Source of the DNA: Nyssa sinensis
Taxonomy: Eukaryota; Streptophyta; Magnoliopsida; Cornales; Nyssaceae
Assembly (NCBI GenBank): GCA_008638375.1
Contig: CM018041.1
Location: 13,624,552-13,688,551 of the forward strand
Length of the DNA: 64,000 bases
Direction of reading: 5' to 3'
Under the pieces are notes generated by a model. The model searched no databases. It saw nothing but the letters and a program-made list of their open reading frames with translations, and was not told the origin of the DNA. Below, piece after piece: positions 12,459-24,109 of this stretch; within the stretch, counting starts at the first letter, position 1; every line of letters starts with the position of its first letter. A program made the position numbers and the translations under genes.

Positions 12459-13520
12459 ATGTCAGCAGACGAAGAAGTCACTGCAGAAAATGCAGACCTT
12501 GCTACAAAGGTCAACAGATTAATAGAGCAATTGGGAGCAGTTCTCTCTTGGACCCAAGCTTAGCCATCTTCATCAACTAAGAAGGGAATAACTGATGATC
12601 AAAAATCCCCTCCTCGGGCTCCGCTGACCAACGAGTCCGGCAAATTCAAGGAGAATTCTGACTTGAAGGGTGAAGATGACAATGCTGAAAGAGATGATGC
12701 CAGCGTAGTCTCACCTGCAGAAGGAAAACTTCGTCCTTTCAAAGTTGAAGCTAGAGTGGAGATTCCCACTTTTGATGGCACAGTTGACACAGAAAAATTG
12801 GATTCTTGGATTGATCAGCTCGAGACTTACTTCACCCTCTATGGGTTTAGTAGCACTGAGAAGGTTTCATTTGCTCGTTTGAAATTGATTAATCAAGCAC
12901 TAACATGGTGGAATGCGTATCTGAAAAATGGGCCTGAGCAGGAAATCACTTGGAAGGCATTCACACAACTCCTTCATCAAGAATTCTACCCGATGGGCTA
13001 GTCGCAGGATCGATGGGCTCGTTGGCACAACCTTCGGCAAAGGTATGAACAAACAGTACAGGAATATACTATAGAATTCCGGAGGCTAGCAGTGGCTCTA
13101 GGAATCGCTCTTGACAACGAGGAGGTCTACACTAAATTTGTGACCGGTCTGCACCGTTCAATCCAAGGTGAGATGCACTTATACCAGGCCATGAACATCT
13201 CATAGGCAAGTCGTATTGCTTTGGCGATCGAAAGAAAGAACCAAACTGACACGTCGCGAACAACTGGCAATGGAAAGAAAAAGGAGGCCAGAAAGCCTAG
13301 CAAGAAACAATCTCCCAGTAATTCTTCTTCTTCCTCTAAATCTAACAAATATTGTGATCATTGTAAGATTTCAGGCCATGAAAAAGGGAAGTGCTGGAAA
13401 CTACAACCAGAATTGTTTCCCGAAAAATGGAAGAAACATGAGAAGGGGAAACGCACAATGACAGTCACCACAACAAGTGACCAGATCGAACTTGGATGGG
13501 TTGAGGAGGCGGATAAGAGT
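12459..13520 (+). pseudogene. gag: Gypsy gag (broken)
   Basis: The structural capsid/nucleocapsid region starts at ATG 12459 (MSADEEVTAENADL) and stays in one frame. It contains the retrotransposon gag core (WIDQLETYF, ARLKLINQALTWWNAY, EFRRLAVALG) and then a CX2CX4HX4C zinc knuckle (CDHCKISGHEKGKC, about 13353-13394) that would bind RNA. In-frame TAG stops occur at 12561, 12999 and 13203. Each sits where glutamine fits, consistent with CAG-to-TAG change. The Lys/Ser-rich linker at 13220-13345 is usual for nucleocapsids. As it stands it cannot give full-length Gag. Confidence 0.88.
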
Positions 13521-13559
13521 TTGTCTTTGATGGCAATGTCGAAGGAGACAAACTCTAGT

Positions 13560-14105
13560 TCACCTGCCACAACCGATGAGAAGAAGGAACTCTTTAATGT
13601 GCAAATCCAAATTAAACAGGAGGTTATTGGGGAAATCGTGGATATTGGTAGCCAGAAGAACTTGATTTCCACCAGCTTAGTACAGAAATTGGGGTTAGAT
13701 ACGATACCGCATCCCAAGCCTTATCCATTGGGGTGGATTCAGAAAGATATGAAGCTGAAAATTGATAGGCAATGTACATTTCGGTTTGCTATTACTAATC
13801 AATTTATTGATGAGATAACCTGTGAGGTGGTCCCCATTGATATATGTCAGGTCATTTTTGGGAGCCCTTATTTGTGGGAAAGGGACGCAATTTATTATAG
13901 GAGAGCACAGAAGTATGAGTTTAGCAAAGACGGGAAGAAGTTCATCGTCCACAAAGATAAAGCAGATTCAAGGGTGGATCTAGTTACCGCTTGCCAAGCC
14001 CGAAGGATGGTGAACGCCTGTCAAAGGTTTGTACTACTGATGGTTAGGCCTTCTGAAGCCGATGCTACCGTCTCGGTTCCATCTAAACCACGAGCTGCCC
14101 AACAA
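13560..14105 (+). pseudogene. Gypsy aspartic protease region
   Basis: The protease follows gag without a frame change. The active-site triad, normally Asp-Thr/Ser-Gly, reads DIG at 13641-13649 (VDIGSQKNLIS). Thr to Ile is a single C-to-T change and should inactivate the enzyme. The downstream fold signature (DICQVIFGSPYLW, about 13839-13877) is recognisable. A frame shift near 14103 separates it from reverse transcriptase; the RT-side text [17 protein letters not shown] is in another frame from about 14108. Confidence 0.8.
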
Positions 14106-14110
14106 CAGAG

Positions 14111-15440
14111 TTGCTTAAGAATTTTTCTCATTTATTCTCTGAGTTCAGGGGTTTACCCCCAAAAAGGGCCGTTGACCACGAAATCCAGCTGATTTCAGAT
14201 TCTACACTGCCGAATATAGCCATGTATCAGAATTCAGTGATGGAAAATGATGAGATCAAGAAGCAGGTGATAGAATTGTTGGAGTTTGGAGTCATCAAAC
14301 CTAGCAGTTTGCCTTGCGGATCCCCCATTGTATTAGTGCCAAAGAAAGATGGTGGTTGGCGTATGTGTATAGACTACCGGGCGGTCAACAAAATTACGAT
14401 AAAAAACAGGTACCCCTTGCCACGAATTGATAAGCTATTGGATCAGTTAAGACATGCTGTAGTGTTTACGAAGCTAGATCTTAAATCTGGGTCTCACCAA
14501 GTGCGTATCTGAGAAGAAGATACTTGGAAGACGGCGTTCAAGACGCGCCAAGGGCTGTACGAATGGCTTGTCATGCCATTCGGATTATGTAATGCGCCAT
14601 CGACCTTCATGCACCTAATGAATGATATTCTCCGCCCTTATCTCGATGATTTTGTTGTCGTCTACTTGGACGACATCCTGGGAAACTCATGTTCAGCATG
14701 TGCGTATGGTGTTTATTGCCCTGGCCGAGAATCAATTGCTACTCAATCGAAAGAAATGTATTTTTGGGCAGACCTCTTTGATTTATTTGGGCTTCATAGT
14801 AGGCAACGGTTCACTGCAAGTTGATCCAGCAAAGGTGCAAGTAATCTAGGACTGGCCACGGCCCAAATCAGTCCATGAAGTGCGAAGTTTCATGGGTGCT
14901 TGTCAATACTTACGTAAATTCATCCACAATTTCTCTATTTTTGCTGCACCGCTCCATGCTCTCACCAAGGCCAACCAGATTTTCTCATGGGACAAATCAC
15001 GCGAGGATGCGTTTCTCTTGTTGAAGAGGAAGATCAGCGAGGCGCCTGTACTCACTCTACCCAATTTATAGAAACCATTTGAACTTGAGGCTGATGCATC
15101 AGGGCATGCAATGAGGGCAGTTTTGATGCAAGAAGGAAGACCAGTAGCCTACTATTCTAAGTTGTTCCAAGGAGCAACCAAGAATTATTCCACTTACGAT
15201 AAAGAGATGTTTGCTCTTCATCAAGCAGTAAAACATTTGAGGGCTTATCTTCTGGGAAAGGAGACCATAGTACATACTGATCATCGTCCCCTTCAGTATC
15301 TACAAACTCAATCACAACTACAACAAGCCCGACATATGAAGTGGATGACTTATCTGTAGTAATTTAACTTGGTGATTAAGTACAAACAGGGGAGCCAAAA
15401 TAAGTTGGTTGATATGTTGTCACGGCCACCAGTGACTACG
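14111..15440 (+). pseudogene. Gypsy reverse transcriptase / RNase H (broken)
   Basis: RT motifs in order: [54 protein letters not shown] and the catalytic YLDD (14663-14674, intact). A TGA at 14510 interrupts the first half at a position where Arg fits. Just after DDIL about 14 bases appear missing near 14680, shifting frame. Connection and RNase H follow (ADASGHAMRAVLMQEGRPVA, STYDKEMFALHQAVKHLRAY, HTDHRPLQYL). Further stops lie at 14847, 15069, 15357 and 15360, all at Gln positions. The RNase H acidic residues are still readable, but no continuous enzyme can be made. Confidence 0.9.
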
Positions 15441-16920
15441 TTATGTTTAACTGTAATTATGCAGGTGCAGCCTATCCTGCACAAGGAATATGTAGATTGG
15501 TATGCAGAGGATCCCAAGTTTCGAACTCAGTTAGCAGATATACAAAACGGCAGACCCACGGATTTTGTCCTACGTAATGGGTTGCTGTACAAGGGGACAC
15601 TTCTGTGTATTCCCCAAGCAGCCGAGAGACTGAGGTATATGCATGAAGCACATACTTCCAAGGTAGCAGGTCACTTTGGGGTAACAAAAACTCTGCAAAA
15701 TCTATCACGCCACGTTTTCTGGCCCAAAATGCAGTAGGATGTGGCTCGATTCGTGAGGGGCTGTGTACTTTGCAGCACCACCAAACCAGCCAATAGGAAA
15801 CTTCGGCTTTACACACCACTCCTAGTGCCAAGCAGACTATGGGAGAGCATTTCCATGGATTTCTTAGGGGGTTTACCCAGCACTCGGAGAGGACATGATT
15901 ATTTATTTGTCATCGTTGACAGGTTCTCAAAGATGGTGGTTCTTATGTCATGTAGGAAAACTATTATGAGAGAAGAAGCATCAAATCTCTTCTTTGAGAA
16001 TGTTTGGAAGCTATTTGGGCTTCCAAGTTCGATCATCTCTGATCGAGATAACCGGTTCTTTGAGCAGATTCTGGTGTTCATTATGGGAAAAAATGGACAC
16101 CAAGCTGAAGCGGAGCACAACTTTCCACCCTCAAACTGACAGACAAACTGAAATGATTAATCGGACAGTGGTCCATATGCTATGAGGTTACAATGCTAAG
16201 CATCCTAAAACCTGGGATGAAAGCATTTTGTTTTTACAGTTCGCCATTAACCACACGGTACATAGCTCTACGAACAAGTCCCCTTCAGAAGTTTGCTTGG
16301 GTTTCTTGCCTCAGAGTCCATTTGACATGGAGTTTACAGTAGAACCTACAGATTTAGCAAGAAAAGGTGAGAATGACAAGCTGCGGGCTCAGAAGTTTGT
16401 GGAACGCATTTGAAAGGTCCATCAGGAAGTGGAACAGTAGCTCATTCGGGCACAACAGAAGTACAAGATGCGTCATGATAAGCATCGGATACAAGGAAAT
16501 TTTCAGGAAGGAGATTTGGTTTGGTTACATCTGGGCAAAGAGTGACTACGAGGTGAAGGCAAGAAGTTAAAACCAATTTGTTTTGGTCCATTTAAAGTCC
16601 TTTGACGAATTGGGGAAAACGCTTGCTAGCTAGACTTACCAATTTATATGGAGATGTATTTTGTTGTCAATGTGGAGAAGTTAAAGTTGTTTGAGCCCTC
16701 TATGCTCGATGGCGAGCCCCAAGAGATGCTGCCTTCTATAGATGACTTGGTGGTGGAAAGGGAAACCTCTTTGACAGAAGATACTATTCTAGAGAAGAAG
16801 GTGACTATTACAAGGCATGGTGACAGGGAATCTTTTCGGATTGGGCGTCAGGGTCAATGTCCAAGCAAGGCCAAATGGTTCTCACGGGAAACTAAACAAG
16901 CCCAGTTTCCTCATCTCTAG
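15441..16920 (+). pseudogene. Gypsy integrase with chromodomain-like tail (broken)
   Basis: The N-terminal zinc-binding region (HEAHTSKVAGHFGVTKTL, then CVLC) is followed by the catalytic core (SMDFLGGLP, ISDRDNRF, HPQTDRQTEMINR), giving the D,D-35-E residues of integrases. A one-base shift near 16060 splits the core. Stops occur at 15735, 16183, 16411, 16438, 16543, 16603 and 16627, each at a Gln or Arg position. The GPF/Y-type module (FGPFKVL) is present. After it, EKKVTITRHGDRESFRIG... (about 16790-16915) resembles a reduced chromodomain, which in chromoviruses steers insertion toward heterochromatin. The frame ends at TAG 16918. Confidence 0.85.
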
Positions 16921-16964
16921 TTCTAGAACCAGCAGGAGTTGGCTCTTCCTAGTAAGGGGAGCTA

Positions 16965-17493
16965 TGATCTAGGACAATCGTTGGTTGACACCTGGATTGG
17001 CCATGCGAAAAAGTAATCCCACAAGAAGACTAGTTCCAGCAGGAGACTAGCTCAAACTAACAGCTTAATTTGTTACAGATTAGTTAGTTATCCCACTTCC
17101 TCATATAGTGGAGAAAGACTAGTTCAATGGGAATTAGTTAGCCTGATTTGTAGGACCTGCCCACTATAGAACTAACAGCTTAATTTGTTACAGATTAGTT
17201 AGTTATCCCACTTCCCCATATAGTGGAGAAAGACTAGTTCAATGGAAATTAGTCAGCCTGATTTGTAGGACCTGCCCACTATAGTAGATTGGAACCTATA
17301 TATATAGGACCCACAAGGAGGAAGAAGGGAGGGAGATGAATATGGTAATCAATTGAGTATCCAAGAGAAATAAAAACTCTTCTGTTACAACAATTCTTGC
17401 TAATCCAATATTTTTTTTCTTTCTTACCGTATTCTATTTGCTATTTTCCTGGTGTTATTGGGTAGAGAAAACCCAAGCTTTTTGAACGGATCA
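16965..17493 (+). repeat. 3' LTR of the gypsy element
   Basis: Starts TGATCT directly after the polypurine tract AAGGGGAGCTA and ends GGATCA. It carries the same 115-bp internal duplication as the 5' LTR. It is followed by the AAAGC duplicate and then the right part of the outer solo LTR. Confidence 0.92.
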
Positions 17494-18410
17494 AAAGCTG
17501 TCATCTTTGACGTGATTTTTATATTCACTATTCACAATAAACTTTTAATCCTGAGAGAATAATATACTCAAGTTCTTAATGGTGGTGATTTTGAGTTACC
17601 AATGAGTGAGGTCTTTTTGATCAATACTTCGGTATCTTGAAAAATTATTGTTTAAACTATGGAAATACATATTCTCAAGATGGAATCTACACTTTATAAA
17701 TTATATAGAAGGATATCACTAATGTATTAATTCAATCGATTAATCACTGAAATTTGAATTCATTCTTTTCAATAAATTGTTTATTGAGATGTTGACCATT
17801 TTATAGTGATTAATAATTGGTAAATTAAGTTGTAAAAATAATTAGGAATTAGTTTGACGATATATAGGCCAAAATCCTAATTATTGATATCTAGATAGAG
17901 GGGTCTACTGTTTATGTTTAATGATTATGAGTTTTTCTTTATTTCACTAACTTTGAGTGCAATTCTAATTATTTAGTGGAATTAATTATAATTAATTAGT
18001 CATTAATTAATTAAGAGTTAATTAGAAATTAATTGACTATTTGGAACTAATTTGGTGGGACCCTGGATCCCTTGTTTTGCTCTAATTTTACAAACTCCTA
18101 TAAATATGTTATTTAAAGGAGATAGCCAACAACAAAAAAAGATTATTTTCTTGCGAGAGAGAAAAAAAAGAGCCCACTCTTCGATCTTGTGTACGACTTG
18201 CATAGAGGAAAAAGAGGAGAAGATCTAGAGGAGTAAAAGAAGGAGGATTGCATAAAATCTCTTTAAGAAGGCTTCTTCGTAAATCAAGATTATCAAGAAT
18301 TAGGTAATTCTAATCCTGTTTTCAATATTGTATGATTCATGTAAAAAAAAAAAAAGATTCAAATAAATTTTTGAAATTATTTTCGCTGTGGTTACAAACC
18401 CAACACCATA

Positions 18411-19645
18411 TTCAATCTGTATTGACCTGCTAAATTGACGAATTCTTTATTACCTAACCCGCTAGTTAAATGAGTTACCCATAACTGTTAATTAGTGGGT
18501 AGGTTAATGGGTTTGGGTAACATTTGCCGCCTCTAACTAGGAGTGATGAAGTGGGTATTTAAGAAGAAAAAATAATTTTTTTAATACAATATTATTGGGA
18601 GGGGTAATTGAACTTATGTCAATTATGTAAGAATTAACACTTACACCACTTGAATAGGACTTCGATTCTTAAAAAAAAAAAAAAAAGAAAAAAAATTTAA
18701 GAACCACTTTTCCACAAATACATTTTTGTATGTTTTGAAAAGAAAAAAACAATGTAAAACATAAAACAATTTTAGAAGTTTGATAAAATAACCAAACACA
18801 TTCTTTCAATTAGTTTTTGCAAACAAAAAAAAAAAAAAATATGAAGGTATTTAAAATATGATAATTATCTAGGTTCGAAATATGTTTAATGTGACAATCG
18901 TTATAATTGTTCTTTGCTTTACCAATTTTGAAGAAATAACCTAAAATTCTTCGAGAGGTGAAAAAATTGTTATAAATGGAAAATGTCTCAAATCTGTCAA
19001 CATGTATATATTTGTCATTGATATTTTTAAATCTTCTAATGGATTACAACCCCAAGTTGCGCATCAAGTTTTTTTTAAAATTAAATTAGTACGCCAAGCT
19101 TATGTATGTTTTTTACACACAAACTTGTATTACTTAAATTCATATTTATCATAAAAGAGGATGTAATTCTAGTGACATTTCATGTCTCTTGTATAATAGA
19201 GGTTACAGCTTTAACAGGTAGTGTAGATGGAGAGAATTGAAGAGAAAAGAAGATTATGGTGGAGAGGCAACTAAATCTCTCTCGTTTTGAAGTTTTTAAT
19301 GGAGCGAAAAAAAAAAAAAAAAAGGTTTGAGAGTTTTAGCCCACTTCTCATATTTTTTCAAAAGTTGAAAGATTCAAAAAGGAAAAAGTGTTTTAATGAA
19401 TTTTTTTGAAAGACCAAAAATACCCATAAATGAAAGAATTAAAACTTCTAAACATAAAGAAAATAAGGGTATAATTGTCAAATATTATTTTATATTTTCT
19501 TTTCCACTGATCACTCAAACAAGAAATTATGATATTCTTTTCTTATCTCTCATCAATTATCAAACAAGATAAAAATGAACATTTTTTTTCTTTTCTATTT
19601 TAAATTTGCTTTTCTTTTCTTTTCAGAATTTCCAAACGAGCTATA
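18411..19645. other. A+T-rich non-genic DNA
   Basis: Several A-runs (near 18670, 18826, 19307) and no supported gene. Nothing further can be assigned between the solo LTR and the Tekay-like LTR. Confidence 0.6.
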
Positions 19646-21311
19646 TGTCATGCCCCGAATTTCCGCGAACCCGAGGCGCGAGTAACGAAACCAAAAGAAG
19701 AAAAAAATAAAGGACAATCTAAACGGATTCAACATGCATTCATTTTCGTCAATATGTAAGAGCATAAAACACGTCCCATAAATACATCGTTCATATGGCA
19801 TTTGGGCTTAAGCCCTTACATCTCAAGATATGCCCTAAGGGCCAAAACACTTCAAGTTCTTTCTTTCACTAAGACACCACTGAATCTCATGTAGCTGGAG
19901 CGTCATCTGAAATGTTATCCCATGAATGGGTCAGCTCAACTATTGGTATAATATAATGCTAATGCAAGAAACAAAATTAAGTCATGGCATGTGTAAGTGT
20001 ACATTTATCTCTACATGTCATCCAATGTCATCAATGCAATACATGATCAATATGCATGACGCACCCATGCAGACTGTATGCCACACTCATGTCTCATCTT
20101 ACGGTCCTTCCCCGATGGCCTGAGTACCATGTTCTCACTTTACGGTCCGTCCCCGCTGGCGTGAGTGCCATGGCCGATTTTGGGTTTTTCACCACAGGAT
20201 CTACACCCTCATAATGCATAGCACCAAGTGCTCAACCCACACCATGTTTTTAAGGAATCACACTATGCCAATATGCCTTAATTCCACCATGCAATGATGT
20301 AATCTCAATGAAACAATTTATCAACACATGAAGCATGCTTTAAGTTATGCATAATCTACTTAAAGTAATCATGACATTAATTCACACAACTCAGTCCACA
20401 AGTTTACATATCATGAACGATTAATTTAATCACATGCTTGATTTACACATTCACCATCTTGACAATTCTCTAAAACATAAATCATACATTGTGCCAACAC
20501 ATGGAATATACATATAGTCATGATCCACATCTATCATTCAACCAAACCTTCAAAATAAAAGATAACAAGAAACACATAAGCATATAAGCAGTCAAACAAA
20601 TATGTGAATCATCAAGTCAACATGACAATTATTCCTAACTTAATCCTATTTCTTACTTAGCACAATATATCATACCTGATGGGTCGGTCTCAACCCAAGG
20701 AGTCGTACTCGTAGCGTAGCAGAACTAATAGTCAGAATGTAGAAGGTCAGACCACCTTCTCTTTGGCTTTCAATGTCCCTAAAATCATGAAATACCACTC
20801 AGTTCAATTGCTACTTGAATTATGCTATTCATCAAATTTTATGTCTTTATTTTATGAGTTTCTATTTTTCTAAATTAAACTCTACTGTTGAGTCTGGAAC
20901 GTCGAAGAAAGTTGGTTTAGGCTTTCGCAGAATTTAATTTGGACATTTGTATCAAAGAGGGCAAAATGGTCATTTTTGCACTTTTACGGGTCCTTACATC
21001 CCAAGACCTCTTTTTGTAAATCGGACTCTACCATTGAGTTTAGAACATTCGAAATAATAAAAATCCACTGTTCTTTTATTTTAATCGAGGTTCGTTTGAC
21101 TGTGTTTTGACTCAGGGGCATTTTGATAATTTTTAAGGGTTCCACGGTTCCTTTATTTTTTGGGACCTCGTCTCGTATCACGGACCTCACCATTGGCCTT
21201 AGGAGGTCCAAGATAGTCAGAAAACACCTATGACTTGCTTAATTTAGGTCCCAGGCCATTTCGGGGTATTTAATTTAATTAAATAAATTTAATTAATTAA
21301 ATTAGATTAGG

Positions 21312-21351
<40 letters not shown>

Positions 21352-21441
21352 CATGCCAAATTGGGCACGGGATTGTCCCATCCCAATTGGCTCACACGTC
21401 ACTCCTCACATGCCGTCCCTAGTTCGAATCTCCCCAACCCC

Positions 21442-21472
<31 letters not shown>

Positions 21473-22706
21473 CCTTTTAACTGTTGGGCCCAATGGCTCT
21501 TAAGTGAAACAGGCCCAATACCCTTTTTAGTTAAACCAAGCCCAAACCCTTTAAACCAAAAACAGGCCCAACACTTCAGTCCCTCACCCCACGACTTTCC
21601 GGTCGTCTTCCCCGGCCAAGATTCTGATCGGTCGCCGGACTACGATTGCCCCTTTCATTTTCTCTGTGTTTTTGACGTCCGATTTCCACTGTTTTCATGT
21701 TAACTCACTCCTGGGACCCTCAAGAATGTTTTAAAACCGGTCTTAGCCCCTAACAACTCACTCCCCAACACCCATTTTCACCCTTTTTTCGATCACCAAC
21801 CCAGATTCCGGCAACCTATATTTCATGGTTTCAGGCTCGATTTTCGATGGTTTTTAGCACCTACTCAGTCCTAATGGATGTCTGCACCTCCTAGCAACAC
21901 TTTCCACAACCTAAAACAAAGCTTTTACACACAAAACTTATGAAACCCGAAAATTATCCTAACCTACAACTCCAAGGTTCTTCATTTTTCAATCTTTTCA
22001 CTTGGTTTCTTTTGTGTTTATTTCCTTATTTCTTACTCTATAAGGCCTTACCATTTCAAATAAACTATCATGATCAAAACAGATCATGCATATAGAGATT
22101 TCTAGAGAGAGAAAATAAATAGGTTAGGAGTGTTTACCACAACAATGGCGTCCTCTTTCCCTCTTCTTGGTTTGCTTCTGGTTTTCTTCCTCCTGCTTCT
22201 CAGAACTCTCTCTCTCGCTCTCTCGCTCTCTCTCTCTCGCTGTCTCTCTTTCAACTTGCACAGCTATCCATACACACATAGGTATGTATATATCCTCATG
22301 CAATCTTCCTACGACTAGCCCCACTACCCTAACCTCTCTTCTGTTCAAGCCACCATTTCCCTTCACAAATAGCTTTGCATTAAATGCAAAGTTGACCTTG
22401 TATATTTTTATTTTTATTTTTATTTTTTTTTGTACACTATACCCCTATGCACACACACCTACACGTTCTGCCACACACACATATAGGATTGTGCACATCA
22501 GTCCACTTGCACCTTGTTTATACATGTCTATATATATATATATATTAATACCTAATCACATGTGTACATGTGGTATATAATAATACATATACATGCATGT
22601 ACATTATACAATATATATACACATAGTTACACACACATATTTTAATAATAATGATAATAATAATAATAAAAATCACTTATTCCCAAAAAAAATTCAGGTC
22701 ATTACA
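19646..22706 (-). repeat. 3' LTR of the Tekay-like element (about 3.06 kb)
   Basis: Plus-strand text begins TGTCATGCCCCGAATT and ends GGTCATTACA; read on the minus strand it is TGTAATGACC...GGGGCATGACA. The adjacent minus-strand polypurine tract AAGGAGGAAAGGA fixes the inner boundary. Internal repeats include a duplicated TTACGGTCC..TCCCCG phrase at 20098-20160 and three copies of a GACTCTACCATTGAG-like phrase (about 20879, 21024, 21182). A TA run lies at about 21312-21350, a T run at 21450-21472 and TC-rich sequence at 22200-22245. Short frames inside it are not genes. Confidence 0.8.
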
Positions 22707-22836
22707 TCCTTTCCTCCTTAAAGAAATTTCGTCCTGAAATTTAAAATGAAATACATCAATGGACAAACAACTCGGGAAACCTAGCATGGACCTTCGCCTC
22801 ACGTTCCTAAGTAGCTTCCTCGACCCCATGATGGTT

Positions 22837-23211
22837 CTAATGAACCTTGACCAAAGGGATGGTCCTGCCTCGCAAAACCTGGTCCTTCGAGTCTAATATC
22901 TTTACGGGTCTCTGATCATAAGAAGCGTCGCCCTTTAACTGTAGATCTACCCAATCTAGTACATGTGAGGGGTCAGGCTCGTACTTCCTCAACATCGACA
23001 CATGAAAGACATCGTGAACCCTAGATAGCTGTGGCGGTAATGCTAACTTATAGGCCACCTCACCAACCTTCCCAAGGATCTCAAATGGACCTATAAACCG
23101 TGGCGACAGTTTCCCACTGCGCCTAAACCTCTTCAATCCTCGCCGCGGGGCTACCTTGAGGAACACATGTCCCCCAACCTCAAATGACAAAGGTTGCCAC
23201 GGGGCTACCTC
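22837..23211 (-). pseudogene. Gypsy integrase C-terminus (Tekay-like, truncated)
   Basis: The minus-strand product contains LSFEVGGHVFLKVAPRRG, LSPRFIGPFEILGKVGEVAY and LPPQLSRVHDVFHVSMLRKY, the GPF/Y module and following segment typical of plant Tekay/Del integrases. Read past the stop at 22837, two in-frame TAGs occur where Trp is expected (KVH*NHHGVEEAT*ERE), consistent with TGG-to-TAG changes. The N-terminal part is lost at the junction with the next element at 23212; the apparent start beyond it is that element's sequence read by chance. Confidence 0.85.
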
Positions 23212-23631
23212 TCTTTTTACTTTGGCATAAATCACTCTCTATACAGCCATTCACGACTGTCTCTCTCTATGGCTACCGCCCTTTCTTTTATTCAGTCACC
23301 ACACTTTTACGCCAATCTCTTTTACTACTAACAGTACTATATTTTTGAAGATCATTACTCTTGATTTTTGTGGCTTACATTCAATATGACAGAAACTCAT
23401 ATATATATATATATATAATATTATACTTCTAATCCTAATGCAACTAAGATTTCTAATCTCATTCAAATTAATAATACTATTTAAACTAGGACAAAGACTC
23501 CTATTCCCATTAATAATTAATTACACAACTCCTATCGTAGATAAGTCTTATCCAAAAATATATCAAATACTACTAGGACTCAAAATCAAGAGTCCTATTA
23601 AAACTGTACTAGTTTGGTTTAATTGCCAACA
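23212..23631 (-). repeat. Truncated 3' LTR of the non-autonomous element
   Basis: This matches 33231-33655 of the other LTR, from CTCTTTTTACTTTGGCAT to the terminal AACA, with scattered substitutions. The first 212 bases (plus-strand orientation) present at 33019-33230 are missing, and Tekay integrase sequence abuts instead. A TA microsatellite lies at about 23399-23417. Confidence 0.85.
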
Positions 23632-24109
23632 ATGTCTCCCTTAAACCAAGCTCTCTAAGCAGTTCGCCAATGCCTTCACGAACAATAGTCTTCAAAGTAA
23701 TTTCTATTGCTGTAAAAAACTGGTGCGACAATAATTTGAAACAATCACCAATTTTCATCTTTACACACGGATGTAGTCGAATCTTGTACTTGGCATACAA
23801 TTCTTCAACTTGTTCAACACGATCAAAGAACAAATTCATGCTAACCTATTTAGAATCAGAATTAGCAAAACAACCAGCCATGCCGGTAATTCCATCATCA
23901 TAATGTTGCAAAGTCTGCCAATATTTTAGAATACCAACATCATCTTTTCGAACAAAATCTGTATCAATAAAATCAATATGATCCAAACCATTATTGTAAA
24001 CTAGCAACAAAAATTTATCAACACCTATCAAATCACAAATTTCAAACAACTTGAGCTTTTCAATTCCCAGAAATTCTTGAAACTCTGAAAATCCCATCTT
24101 CACAAAATC

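Larger units (their letters stand above)
11805..17493 (+). mobile_element. Complete but defective Ty3/gypsy LTR retrotransposon
   Basis: A 5.7-kb element with 524-bp and 529-bp LTRs, a tRNA-iMet primer-binding site, and gag-PR-RT-RH-INT order, which is diagnostic of gypsy elements. It is flanked by the 5-bp duplication AAAGC (11800-11804 and 17494-17498). The C-terminus after the integrase has a chromodomain-like stretch, suggesting the chromovirus branch. Counted by eye, the LTRs differ at about 20 positions (roughly 4%), so insertion is fairly recent. The coding region nevertheless has about 16 in-frame stops and three frame disruptions. It lies inside an older solo LTR in the same orientation. 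Confidence 0.92.
11419..18405 (+). mobile_element. Solo LTR split by a nested gypsy insertion
   Basis: The outer LTR begins TGTTAGGATG at 11419 and ends CCCAACA at 18405. The flanking five bases are CCATA on both sides (11414-11418 and 18406-18410), a perfect target-site duplication. Removing the inner gypsy element and one copy of its AAAGC duplication leaves about 1,293 bp. A TATA box (CTATAAATAT, about 18098) with a purine-rich leader lies in the right part, so LTR orientation is plus. No primer-binding site follows the right end, so this is a solo LTR left by recombination between the two LTRs of a full element. Its superfamily is not determined. Confidence 0.85.
19646..23211 (-). mobile_element. 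3' part of a Tekay/Del-like gypsy element
   Basis: Minus-strand remnant made of a 3' LTR (19646-22706), its polypurine tract and the C-terminal integrase coding region, cut off at 23211/23212 where an unrelated LTR sequence begins. The 5' LTR, gag, RT and most of the integrase are missing. The LTR ends, the large LTR and the integrase tail match the Tekay/Del group of plant chromoviruses as I know it. Confidence 0.8.

Noticed and set aside
22124..22580. Overlapping frames rich in Leu/Ser and Arg/Glu
   Set aside because: They arise from CTCTCT repeats inside the Tekay-like LTR; no domain or coding context.
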